Source: Mycobacterium sp. IS-1496 (GTDB lineage Bacteria > Actinomycetota > Actinomycetes > Mycobacteriales > Mycobacteriaceae). Taken from it: a stretch of DNA of 64,000 nt. A program made the position numbers and the translations under genes. The stretch is from the NCBI RefSeq assembly GCF_001499995.1, contig NZ_LQIU01000045.1, positions 1 through 64,000 on the forward strand. The letters run 5' to 3'. The notes under the pieces are model-generated. The model did no database searches. It was not told the origin of the DNA and saw nothing but the letters and a program-made list of their open reading frames with translations. The stretch's first letter is position 1; each line of letters starts with the position of its first letter. Below are positions 53,657-61,878 of the stretch, piece by piece.

Positions 53657-53740
53657 AGAAGTCTTCCCACTCTCGCTTGCTCGATTGCTGTTGTCAGCCG
53701 ATACCGCACACGCCGGCCGCTTCCTGCCGCCGGCCGAAGA

Positions 53741-54211
53741 TCACCAGCGGTAGTGCGCGAAGGCGCGGTTGGCCTCGGCCATCTTGTGGGTGTCCTCACG
53801 CCGTTTGACGGCGGCACCCAGGCCATTGCTGGCATCGAGGATCTCGTTGGCCAGCCGCTCGACCATGGTCTTCTCCCGACGCGCCTTCGAGAAGCTCACC
53901 AGCCACCGCAGGGCCAGCGTCACGGAGCGATCGGGACGAACCTCGACCGGCACCTGATAGGTGGCGCCACCGACGCGGCGGCTGCGCACCTCGAGGGCGG
54001 GCTTGACGTTGTCGAGAGCGCGCTTCAGGGTGACCACCGGATCGGTGCCCGTCTTGTCGCGGGCCTGTTCGAGCGCACCATAGACAATGCGTTCGGCCAG
54101 CGATTTCTTCCCGTCCAGCAGCACTTTGTTGACCAGCTGGGTGACCAGCTGCGACCCGTAGACCGGATCGTTGACCAGCGGACGCTTGGGTGCGGGGCCC
54201 TTGCGCGGCAT
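53741..54211 (-). CDS. rpsG: 30S ribosomal protein S7
   Basis: 156 residues, [20 protein letters not shown], with the S7 signature DGKKSLAERIVYGAL and the VEVRPDRSVTLALRWLV region. S7 nucleates assembly of the 30S head. It shares one base with the rpsL stop (TGATG). Confidence 0.99.
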   Translation of the reverse strand: MPRKGPAPKRPLVNDPVYGSQLVTQLVNKVLLDGKKSLAERIVYGALEQARDKTGTDPVVTLKRALDNVKPALEVRSRRVGGATYQVPVEVRPDRSVTLALRWLVSFSKARREKTMVERLANEILDASNGLGAAVKRREDTHKMAEANRAFAHYRW

Positions 54212-54585
54212 CAGCTCTTCTCCTTCTTGGCGCCGTAGCGGCTGCGCGCTTGCTTGCGGTTCTTCACGCCCTGGGTGTCAAGCGAACCGCGGATGATCTT
54301 GTAACGCACACCGGGGAGGTCCTTCACACGACCGCCGCGCACCAGCACCATCGAGTGCTCCTGCAGGTTGTGGCCCTCACCGGGGATGTATGCGGTCACC
54401 TCGACCTGGCTGGTCAGCTTCACGCGCGCGACCTTCCGAAGTGCCGAGTTCGGCTTCTTCGGGGTGGTCGTGTACACGCGGGTGCACACGCCGCGACGCT
54501 GCGGGCTGCCCTTGAGGGCCGCGGTCTTCACCTTGGCGATCTTGTCGCGGCGACCCTTGCGGACCAGCTGGTTGATGGTTGGCAT
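54211..54585 (-). CDS. rpsL: 30S ribosomal protein S12
   Basis: 124 residues, [15 protein letters not shown] with [19 protein letters not shown]. Lys43 and Lys88, the two positions changed in most streptomycin-resistant mycobacteria, are both wild-type lysine. First gene of the str operon. ATG 54585 is the family start. Confidence 0.99.
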
Positions 54586-54904
54586 GTACCGGCTTTCTGT
54601 GTTGCTTCCGTGTGGTGCTTGTCGTCTGTGGTGGTGCTCTGTACTGCTTCGGTGCTGTTCAAGTCTCTGTACTGCTGTTACGGCCCGGTCGCGTCCCCCG
54701 CGTCCGGGCGTGTCGCACGCGCACACCTCGAAGCAATTCCGCTGCGTGGTAGACATGCGAATTTGCCCGGCATGTGGGCATGCTGTCTGGTTGTCACCCC
54801 GTCGCATGCGCCTCGACGGCCAGGCACGATCCCCCACAATACCAGGATGGCCCCGTCGCTCCAAAAGTCGTTCCAGACGGGGCGCGCAGCGCTCTGACCG
54901 GCGC
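54586..54904. other. rpsL upstream region with a 12-bp direct repeat
   Basis: No credible gene lies in these 319 bp. CTCTGTACTGCT occurs at 54637-54648 and again at 54665-54676, 28 bp apart, in the likely rpsL leader. The str operon promoter should be here, but no convincing -10/-35 pair stands out. Confidence 0.55.
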
Positions 54905-55543
54905 TTAGCGCAGGTCAGCGCCCACGCCGCCGGAGCGGCGTTCCATCCCGGAGGCCAGGCGCAGCACCATGTCGGTGAACACCGCGTCGGTGTCGATGCC
55001 GTTCATCACCCCGGTCATCTCCAGCAGCACGAACCCGTGCATGGCCGACCAGAACTCCAGCGCGGCGTAGAACGCCTCCTCGCCGTCGAGTCCGTAGGAG
55101 GCCAGCACCTCGATCACCGGGGTGGCCGCGGCGCGGGTGGCGTCGGTGAACTCGGGGTCGTCCCCGCCCAGCGGCATCCGGGTGAACGCGGAGTACCGGC
55201 CCGGGTGGTGGTGGGCGTAGCTGCGGTAGGAGCTGGCCATCGCCATCACCGCATCGTCGCGGGTGCGGCCCTGGCCAACGGTGGTGAGCATGCCGATGAT
55301 GTCGCCGACCACCCGCATCCGCACGGTGCGGCGCAGGTCGTCGAGGCTGTGCACGTGGTTGTACAGCGACGGCCCCTTGGTGCCGAGCTGGGTGGCCAGC
55401 GCGTTGATGGTCAGCGCGTCCCAACCTTCGCGGTCCAGGAACGTCAGGGCGGCGTTGACGATCGCGTCGCGGCTCAGCCGGGTGGTCTTGGCGGCAGCAC
55501 GCGCCCGACCGCCCGCCGTCCGCGGGTCCGGTTGAGCCGGCAT
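54905..55543 (-). CDS. TetR-family transcriptional regulator
   Basis: 212 residues. HTH segment [48 protein letters not shown], and a C-terminal WHG-type ligand domain ([17 protein letters not shown]). It lies upstream of rpsL in the same orientation, as Rv0681 does in M. tuberculosis. A 19-bp palindrome 25 bp before its start is a candidate autoregulatory site. Ligand and targets are unknown. Confidence 0.92.
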
Positions 55544-55567
55544 GTCCTTGTCACCCTCCGTCTGTCA

Positions 55568-55586
55568 CCGACCGATGTGCGGTCGG
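55568..55586. promoter_or_regulatory. 19-bp palindrome upstream of the TetR gene
   Basis: CCGACCG-ATGTG-CGGTCGG is a perfect inverted repeat with 7-bp arms and an odd-length spacer, typical of a TetR operator. It could instead be the terminator of the lipoprotein operon, whose stop is 25 bp away, but no T-run follows. Confidence 0.5.
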
Positions 55587-55610
55587 CGGAGACTCTAACC
55601 CTACGGCGCA

Positions 55611-56129
55611 TCAGTTCACGCGTTGCTGGCTGAGTTGGGCGAGGCGTTCGGTGATCGAGCACAGATCCGGCAGCATGTCGGGGTTCATGGTCTGGATCGA
55701 CCAGGTGATCACGTCGCCGCCCTTGGCCACATAGATACTGCAGGCGTTGGTGTCGGCGGCCTTGAAACCCTTGTTGCCGTCGACCGACAGTTCGGTGATC
55801 TTGCGGCCCGCCTGCTGTTCGAGCTCGCGTTCGACATCCATGTCGCTGCCGCGGTACCACCAGGTCGAGATGCCCATCCCGGCGCCGAACGTGCCGAGCA
55901 TGGTGTCCTCCTGCCAGAAGCAGCCGGCGTCGCTGTCGACGACCTTCTTGAACACCGTCGACTCCGCCGCCTTGGTGACGTCCTCGTCGGTCACGCCGTT
56001 GCACCCGTCGCTGCGGAAGGACCCGGCGGGCGGGTCCGCCGCCGGGGTGGCCTGCGGTTCGTTCCCGCCGCCGCAGCCGGACAGCAGCAGCGCTGCCGTC
56101 GCGGAGATGCCGAAGATGAACCGCTTCAT
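55611..56129 (-). CDS. DUF3558 lipoprotein
   Basis: 172 residues. Signal peptide with lipobox LLSGC (Cys19), then the DUF3558 core with DGCNGVTDEDV, AGCFWQED and CSIYVAKGGDVITWS; its cysteines probably pair. ATG 56129 overlaps the stop of the upstream DUF3558 gene (TGATG). These proteins are mycobacterial cell-envelope lipoproteins of unknown function. Confidence 0.82.
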   Translation of the reverse strand: MKRFIFGISATAALLLSGCGGGNEPQATPAADPPAGSFRSDGCNGVTDEDVTKAAESTVFKKVVDSDAGCFWQEDTMLGTFGAGMGISTWWYRGSDMDVERELEQQAGRKITELSVDGNKGFKAADTNACSIYVAKGGDVITWSIQTMNPDMLPDLCSITERLAQLSQQRVN

Positions 56130-56671
56130 CACAGATCCGACGAGAGGGTCGCCGACAACAACTTCTCCGCGTCCACGCAGGGGTCACCGGTTTCCTGCCC
56201 GCGGTACTGCACCCACCAGCTGAGCACTCCTGGTCCGGCCGCCGCGGTCGCCGAGCACGCCACCCCGGTCGTCGACCGTCGGGCCAGGAAGGCGGGATGC
56301 CGCTCGACGTCGGTGTCGCTCACCTGTGCGCCTCGCTCGGCGGCGAGGGTGCGTTCGCGTTGCAGGCTGCCGGTGTCGAACCACGAGAAGGTGACGTCGA
56401 CCATGACCTCGTCGCGCATGAGCACGTACTGGCACACCGCACCGCTGTACGGACGCACCACCTCGTCGGCGGCCAGGGTCTCCGAGACCGTGGAGTCCTC
56501 GAGCAGACCGCAGCGGTTGTCGACGTATCCGTAGTCGCGGTCGGGGTCCGGGACGGCGTCGGACTTCGCGGGCATCGCCGTGCCGGTGACCGAGTGCGCG
56601 CAACCGGCGGTCACCACCACGGTGACCGCCGCAGCGGCCCAACCCGCAACAACGCCGACACGCCGACTCAT
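56129..56671 (-). CDS. DUF3558 lipoprotein
   Basis: 180 residues. Signal peptide with lipobox VTAGC (Cys24) and the DUF3558-like core (NRCGLLEDSTV, GAVCQYVLM, GVACSATA, GDPCVDAEKLL). ATG 56671 is preferred to a TTG three codons upstream. It forms a two-gene operon with the following DUF3558 gene, which suggests a surface-exposed pair. Confidence 0.82.
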   Translation of the reverse strand: MSRRVGVVAGWAAAAVTVVVTAGCAHSVTGTAMPAKSDAVPDPDRDYGYVDNRCGLLEDSTVSETLAADEVVRPYSGAVCQYVLMRDEVMVDVTFSWFDTGSLQRERTLAAERGAQVSDTDVERHPAFLARRSTTGVACSATAAAGPGVLSWWVQYRGQETGDPCVDAEKLLSATLSSDL

Positions 56672-56815
56672 CACCGCCAACGGTACCCAGCCCCGGCGGG
56701 TTCAGCGACCGGTGCGCCCGACGCCACAGACGTCGAACCAGCGGAAGGCCGCCGCCGCTGCGGTCGGGGCACGTACGCTGCTTCCATCAGCTGGGCGCGA
56801 CGAAGGGATACGACG

Positions 56816-57193
56816 GTGCGATCGATCGCTGCAACCCGTTGCGTGGCGGCCGCAGCCGCCGTGTTGTTCGCCTCGGCCGCCGTCGGCGCACCGAGCGCGC
56901 ACGCCAAGAACGGTGACACCCACATCACCGGCACCGGCATGTCGCAGACCATCGACTGCCGGGACTCCGTGCTGCACGTCAACGGCAACGGCAATCAGGT
57001 GTTCGCGATGGGCACGTGCTGGGCGGTGACGATGCAGGGCTCGGGGAACATCGTGGTCGCCGACAACGTGATCAACGACATCACCGTCTACGGCTGGGAT
57101 CAGACCGTGATGTACAAGAACGGCGACCCCATCATCTGGGACCGCGGCCGTGAGCTGGGCATGACGAACCGGATCAACAAGGTGCCGGCCTGA
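56816..57193 (+). CDS. secreted DUF3060 protein
   Basis: 125 residues from GTG 56816. A signal peptide ends at SAHA before KNGDTHITG. The mature part is short beta-strand repeats with the pattern GNGNQVFAMGTC / GSGNIVVADNVINDITV, typical of DUF3060. Function unknown. The next gene is a second, lipid-anchored DUF3060 protein, 28 bp downstream. Confidence 0.82.
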   Translation: MRSIAATRCVAAAAAVLFASAAVGAPSAHAKNGDTHITGTGMSQTIDCRDSVLHVNGNGNQVFAMGTCWAVTMQGSGNIVVADNVINDITVYGWDQTVMYKNGDPIIWDRGRELGMTNRINKVPA

Positions 57194-57221
57194 CCGTCCG
57201 GTGACCGGAAAGCGAGAAGCG

Positions 57222-57623
57222 ATGTCGGTCCGTACCGCGTTCGCGGCCCTGGCGGCGACGGCCGCGTTCGCGCTGGCCGGGTGCGGGTCGGAGAGCAGCG
57301 ACACCAACACCCCGACCGCGACGGCGGGCTCGTCCGGCGCGCAGGTGGAGATCGGCAACACGATCAACTACGGCTCGGTCGGCACCACCGCGGAGGTCGA
57401 TTGCGCCGACGGCAAGGCGCTCAACGTCGGCGGGTCCAACAACAAGCTGACGGTGTCCGGGACGTGCGCGAACGTCAACATCGGCGGCACCGACAACACC
57501 ATCTCCTTCGAGCGGGTCGATAAGGAGATCACGGTCGTCGGACTGAACAACACGATCACCTACGCCGACGGCGACCCCAAGATCGACGACCTCGGCTCCA
57601 ACAACAAGATCACCAAGGGGTGA
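57222..57623 (+). CDS. DUF3060 lipoprotein
   Basis: 133 residues from ATG 57222. Signal peptide with lipobox LAGC (Cys21), a Thr/Ser linker, then DUF3060 repeats (GGSNNKLTVSGTCANVNIGGTDNTISF, VVGLNNTITYADGDPKI). Its fold is expected to be a small beta-solenoid at the cell surface. It probably shares a transcript with the secreted DUF3060 gene upstream. Confidence 0.84.
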   Translation: MSVRTAFAALAATAAFALAGCGSESSDTNTPTATAGSSGAQVEIGNTINYGSVGTTAEVDCADGKALNVGGSNNKLTVSGTCANVNIGGTDNTISFERVDKEITVVGLNNTITYADGDPKIDDLGSNNKITKG

Positions 57624-57662
57624 GTCGGCGTAGTCGGGTGCGCCGAGCGACCTACACCGACA

Positions 57663-58427
57663 TCACGCTTGCGCGCCGTGGCGGCCTGCGCCGGCGGCGA
57701 AGCGCCCAGCACCCTCGAGCGCCTCGTCTTTGACCCGCGAGATGCTGGCGAACTCCCGGTCGATGGCCTCGGCCTCCGGCAGCCCCCACTGGCCCAGCGC
57801 CGAGAGCCGGTCCGCGCGCATGCACTGCTGCGGGAACCGGGCGATCTCGGCCGCCAACGCCTCGGCCTGCTGACGCGCCTGCCCCTTGGGGACGACGCGG
57901 TTGGCCAGGCCGATCGCGTGGGCCTCGGCGGCGTCGACGGCGCGGCCGGTCAGGATCAGGTCCATCGCCCGGCTCTGCCCGATCAGCCGGGGCAGCCGTA
58001 CGGTGCCGCCGTCGATCAGCGGCACACCCCAGCGGCGGCAGAACACCCCGAGCACCGCGTCCTCTTCGACGACCCGCAGATCGCACCACAGCGCGAGTTC
58101 GAGTCCGCCTGCGACGGCGAAACCGCTGACCGCGGCGATCACCGGTTTGGACAGCACCATGCGCGTCGGGCCCATCGGCCCCGGCCCGCTGCGGTGCACG
58201 GCGTTGGCGTCGGGGGTGCCGAACGCCTTGAGGTCGGCCCCGGCGCAGAACGTGCCGTGGTCGCCCCACAGCACGGCGACCGATGCCGAGTCGTCGCGGT
58301 CGAAGTCGTCGAACGCTTCGTGAAGCGCCTCGGCGGTGGGGCGGTTGACGGCGTTGCGGGCGTCGGGCCGGTCGATGATCACCGTGGTCACCGCACCGCT
58401 GCGCTCGACGCGGACGGGTCCTGTCAT
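57663..58427 (-). CDS. enoyl-CoA hydratase/isomerase family protein
   Basis: 254 residues of the crotonase fold: IDRPDARNAVNRPTAEAL, oxyanion FCAGADLKAF and GFAVAGGLELALWCDLRV, then the RRWGVPLIDGGTVRLPRLIG segment seen in EchA5-type proteins. Last gene of a four-gene unit (fadE, crotonase, PaaX-like, this gene). Its ATG overlaps the stop of the PaaX-like gene by four bases. By position it matches EchA5 (Rv0675). CoA substrate unknown. Confidence 0.9.
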   Translation of the reverse strand: MTGPVRVERSGAVTTVIIDRPDARNAVNRPTAEALHEAFDDFDRDDSASVAVLWGDHGTFCAGADLKAFGTPDANAVHRSGPGPMGPTRMVLSKPVIAAVSGFAVAGGLELALWCDLRVVEEDAVLGVFCRRWGVPLIDGGTVRLPRLIGQSRAMDLILTGRAVDAAEAHAIGLANRVVPKGQARQQAEALAAEIARFPQQCMRADRLSALGQWGLPEAEAIDREFASISRVKDEALEGAGRFAAGAGRHGAQA

Positions 58428-59155
58428 GTCGCCTCCATCAGTTGGGCATCGCGTAGGTGGGCATCGCGCCGCTCGACGAGTTCGGCGGCGAAAGCGGTGT
58501 AGGCCGTGCGCAGTTCGTCGCCGGGCCAGCGCTCGGGCAGCAGTTCGGCGGGCAGCACGGGATCGGTGAGCAGGTGCCGGACGATCGCGGCGGCGGTGAC
58601 GAAGCGGGCCGGAATGTCGTGCGCCGCGGCCATGTCGTCGAGCAGGCGAGCGCCCCGGTCGGCCCAGCCGGGCAGGTCCCAGAGCCGGGTGGCCAAGCTT
58701 CGCGGGTCGTCGTCGCGGGCGTGCAGGACGCGCACGCGGTCGGCGACGTCGTCGGGCAACGTCGCGTCGAGGTTGTCCGGCCGCAGCCACACCCCTTCGC
58801 GCAGTTCGCCGAATCGGTTGTCCTGCAACGTGTTCCGCATGGCGGCGCGGGTGCGGGCGTCGGTCCCGACGCTGGTGATCACCAGCGTGGTCCAGGTGCC
58901 GTCCCAGGAACGCGCCCGCGGATTGATGGCATCGTCCTGGCGGCGCTGCCGGGCCAGCAGCCGGTCGGAGAGCCGGTAGCCGTCGGCCGAGCGGACCAGG
59001 TCACCGGCGCTCACCATGCGCGTCAGCGCCACCCGCACGGTCTGTTCGCGCAGGTCGAAATCGGCGGTGAGACGGATCAATTCGCCGGCGGTGGCCCAGG
59101 CCGGATGCGCGCCGAGCAGGACCGACAGGACCACCGAACGCGCCGTCAACCGCAT
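58424..59155 (-). CDS. PaaX-like transcriptional regulator
   Basis: 243 residues. N-terminal winged helix (LTARSVVLSVLLGAHPAWATAGELIRLTADFDLREQTVRVALTRMVSAGDLVR) with the PaaX C-terminal domain. PaaX-type repressors sense acyl-CoA intermediates such as phenylacetyl-CoA. It sits between two crotonase genes, so it probably controls this acyl-CoA operon in response to one of its own CoA esters. It starts 1 bp after the upstream stop. Confidence 0.87.
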   Translation of the reverse strand: MRLTARSVVLSVLLGAHPAWATAGELIRLTADFDLREQTVRVALTRMVSAGDLVRSADGYRLSDRLLARQRRQDDAINPRARSWDGTWTTLVITSVGTDARTRAAMRNTLQDNRFGELREGVWLRPDNLDATLPDDVADRVRVLHARDDDPRSLATRLWDLPGWADRGARLLDDMAAAHDIPARFVTAAAIVRHLLTDPVLPAELLPERWPGDELRTAYTAFAAELVERRDAHLRDAQLMEAT

Positions 59156-59156
59156 G

Positions 59157-60095
59157 TCACACTCCGGACGCTCGTCGGCCGTGGTCGCCGAACGGTTCGT
59201 CACGCTGCCGGACCGCCTCGCGGAAACCGTGTTCGCGGGACTGCGCGACGAACGCATGCCCCTCCGGCGTGTGCCGCGCAATACCGTCGAACACCGTGCT
59301 GACCATTCGGCTGGTGGCCACGCCCTGCTGCAGCAGCGCCGAGTTCATCGCGAGTTTGACCATGATCAGCTGGTTGACCGGGACGGCGGCGATGCGTTCG
59401 ACGAGGCGTTCGGTGCGCTCGTCGAGGTCCTCGGGTTCGGGCGCCTCGACGGCCAGACCCCATTCGGCGGCCTGGCGGCCGGTGAGGCAATCCCCGGTCA
59501 GCAGAAGCCGTTTCGCGCGCTGGTCACCGAGCCGGTGGGCCCACATGCCGGCGGCGGGCACACCCCAGACCCGGGTGGGCGGGTAGCCGATCTTGGCGTC
59601 CGCCGCGGCGATCACCTGGTCGGCGTGCAGCGCGATGTCGGTGCCGCCGGCCACGCAGTAGCCGTGGATCTTGACGACCGTCGGCTTGTCGCAGTGCAGC
59701 AGGCTGGAGAACCCGCGGACGAAGCGGCTCATCATCTGGTAGTCGATCATCGGATCCCACGGCTGATCCGGCAGGTGGTTGATCGCCTGGGTCTTGCCCG
59801 ACAGCACGGTGTCGCGGTACGGGCTGCCGCCACCGGCCGACGACGAACCCTCGGCATAGGCGCCCAGGTCGAAGCCTGCGCAGAAGCCCTCCCCGCGGCC
59901 GGACACCAGGATGACGTGCACGTTCGGGTCGAGGTCGGCGCGTTCGACGAGTGCCGACAGTTCCAGCGGGGTGTCGGCGACGATCGCGTTGCCCTTGTCG
60001 GGGCGGTTGAAGGTGATCCGGGCGATCCGGTCGGTGACCTCGTAGGTCATGGTCTTGAGGTCGTCGAAGTCGACGGGCCGAATTGCGTGGGTCAT
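59157..60095 (-). CDS. enoyl-CoA hydratase/isomerase family protein
   Basis: 312 residues. Crotonase marks: ITFNRPDKGNAI, FCAGFDLGAY, GYCVAGGTDIALHADQVIAA and the C-terminal extension after RLLLTGDCLTG. A long insert (about 78-118) distinguishes it from simple hydratases. ATG 60095 (MTHAIRPVDF). By order it matches EchA4 (Rv0673). A palindrome GCGTGT-CTGC-ACACGC lies 24 bp upstream (60120-60135) and may be a site for the PaaX-like regulator. Confidence 0.9.
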   Translation of the reverse strand: MTHAIRPVDFDDLKTMTYEVTDRIARITFNRPDKGNAIVADTPLELSALVERADLDPNVHVILVSGRGEGFCAGFDLGAYAEGSSSAGGGSPYRDTVLSGKTQAINHLPDQPWDPMIDYQMMSRFVRGFSSLLHCDKPTVVKIHGYCVAGGTDIALHADQVIAAADAKIGYPPTRVWGVPAAGMWAHRLGDQRAKRLLLTGDCLTGRQAAEWGLAVEAPEPEDLDERTERLVERIAAVPVNQLIMVKLAMNSALLQQGVATSRMVSTVFDGIARHTPEGHAFVAQSREHGFREAVRQRDEPFGDHGRRASGV

Positions 60096-60189
60096 GGCGT
60101 CACCGCCCACCGCGACGGTGCGTGTCTGCACACGCCACACCGCCGCGAAAGCTGCATTTGCGCACGCTCGCGGATAAGGCGCAACCCCG

Positions 60190-61818
60190 TCACCCCTTCA
60201 CCAGCGCGCGCTCGAGGATCGGCGCGAGGTCCAGTCCGACGGGCAGCGTGCCGAACGCGCCGCCCCACTGCCCGCCCATCCGGGTGGCCAGGAACGCCTC
60301 GGCCACCGCGGGGTGTCCGTGCCGGACCAGCAGCGCGCCCTGCAGCGCAAGGCAGATGTCCTCGGCCACCTTGCGTGCGCGGTACTGGACCGTTGCGAGG
60401 TCGTCGAGCGCCGGACGAAGCGCGTCGACGTGCGCGTCGAGCCGGGCGTCGTGACCGGCCGTCTGGGCGAGCTCGTCGAACAGCACCTCGACGCTTTCCG
60501 GACGGGTTGCCATGGCGCGCAACGTGTCCAGCGCGCTGACGTTGCCGGAGCCCTCCCAGATACCCATCAGCGGCGCCTCGCGGTACAGCCGCGGCATGCC
60601 GGAGTCCTCGACGTAGCCGTTGCCGCCCAGGCATTCCATCGCCTCGGCCGCGTGCGGGGTGGCGCGTTTGCACACCCAGTACTTCGCGGCGGCCAGGCCG
60701 ATGCGGCGCAGCAGCGCTTCGCGGTTGTCGCCGCGCACGGCGCGGTCGGTGGCGCCGGCCATCCGCATCGCGACCATGGTGGCGGCCTCGGCCTCGACGG
60801 CCAGGTCGGCCAGGACGTTGCGCATCAGCGGTTGGTCGATGAGGTACTCGCCGAAGGCCTTGCGGTGCTGGGCGTGGTGGATCGCGCGGGTGAGCCCGCT
60901 GCGCATGCTGGTCGCCGACCCCAGCGTGCAGTCGAGTCGCGTCAGGTTGACCATCTCGATGATGGTCGGCACGCCGCGGCCCTCCTCGCCGACCAGCCAC
61001 GCCGTCGCGCCGTCGTATTCGACCTCGCTCGAGGCGTTGGCGTGGTTGCCGAGCTTGTCCTTGAGGCGCTGCAACAACATTCGGTTGCGCGTGCCGTCCG
61101 GCAGGATGCGCGGCAGGAAGAAGCACGACAGACCGCCGGGAGCCTGGGCGAGCACCAGGAAGATGTCGCACATCGGCGCCGAGGTGAACCACTTGTGGCC
61201 GGTCAGCGAGTAGGTGCCGTCCCCGTTCGGCACCGCCTGCGTGGTACCCGCGCGCACGTCGGAGCCGCCCTGCTTCTCGGTCATCGACATGCCCGCGGTG
61301 ATGCCGGGCTTGGTCGACGGCACTCTCAGTTCGGGGTCGTACACCCGGCTGGTCAGCAGCGGTTCGTACACCGCGGCGAGGTCGGGGTTGGCGCGCAGCG
61401 CGGGGACGACGGCGTAGGTCATCGAGATCGGGCAGATGTGCCCGGGTTCGGGTGTCCACACCGACGTCTTGGCTGCGCGGACGACGTGCGCGCCGGCGCG
61501 GTCGTCCGCCCACGGCGCGGCGTGCAGCCCGTGACCGACCGCCACGGTCATCAGCTCGTGGTAGGCGGGGTCGAACTCGACCTCGTCGATGCGGTGGCCG
61601 GTGCGGTCGTGGGTGTGCAGGACGGGCCGGTTGCGGTCGGCGAGTTCGCCCCAGCGCTGGGCCCGCGCGCTTCCCGAGAGCGCGCCCAACTCGGTGACCT
61701 CGTCGAGGCCCCACTCCCCGCCTTCGCGGATCAGCGCCTCGATGAGCACCGGCGAGGCGGCCGGGTTGTGGTCCTCCAGCGGCGGGACCTGGTTGGTGAC
61801 GACGTGCGTATCGCGCAT
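60190..61818 (-). CDS. fadE8: acyl-CoA dehydrogenase (AidB-like / FadE8 type)
   Basis: 542 residues. FAD-dependent acyl-CoA dehydrogenase fold with GMSMTEKQGGSDVRAGTT, TGHKWFTSAPMCDIFLVLA, EAMECLGGNGYVEDSGMPRLYREAPLMGIWEGSGNV. The long form and the EGSGNV segment place it in the AidB/FadE8 branch. First step of beta-oxidation-like turnover of an acyl-CoA made into substrates for the downstream crotonases. ATG 61818 is 7 bp past a -10-like hexamer, suggesting a leaderless mRNA. Confidence 0.92.
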   Translation of the reverse strand: MRDTHVVTNQVPPLEDHNPAASPVLIEALIREGGEWGLDEVTELGALSGSARAQRWGELADRNRPVLHTHDRTGHRIDEVEFDPAYHELMTVAVGHGLHAAPWADDRAGAHVVRAAKTSVWTPEPGHICPISMTYAVVPALRANPDLAAVYEPLLTSRVYDPELRVPSTKPGITAGMSMTEKQGGSDVRAGTTQAVPNGDGTYSLTGHKWFTSAPMCDIFLVLAQAPGGLSCFFLPRILPDGTRNRMLLQRLKDKLGNHANASSEVEYDGATAWLVGEEGRGVPTIIEMVNLTRLDCTLGSATSMRSGLTRAIHHAQHRKAFGEYLIDQPLMRNVLADLAVEAEAATMVAMRMAGATDRAVRGDNREALLRRIGLAAAKYWVCKRATPHAAEAMECLGGNGYVEDSGMPRLYREAPLMGIWEGSGNVSALDTLRAMATRPESVEVLFDELAQTAGHDARLDAHVDALRPALDDLATVQYRARKVAEDICLALQGALLVRHGHPAVAEAFLATRMGGQWGGAFGTLPVGLDLAPILERALVKG

Positions 61819-61825
61819 ACCCGCA

Positions 61826-61854
61826 GTGTTACACCTATGGCGACAGCCGCACAA
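61826..61854 (-). promoter_or_regulatory. putative leaderless promoter of fadE8
   Basis: On the minus strand TTGTGC (61849-61854), a 17-bp spacer and TAACAC (61826-61831) precede the ATG by seven bases, placing the transcription start at the A of ATG. The -10 lacks the final T of TANNNT, so support is moderate. Confidence 0.35.
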
Positions 61855-61878
61855 GACCTGTAATACCGCAGCGGCGGG

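Noticed and set aside
50291..54238. A 1315-codon open frame on the plus strand across tuf, fusA and rpsG
   Set aside because: It is antisense to three unmistakable translation genes. High-GC third-position bias creates long open frames on the opposite strand, and the translation is low-complexity Asp/Val/Leu/His.
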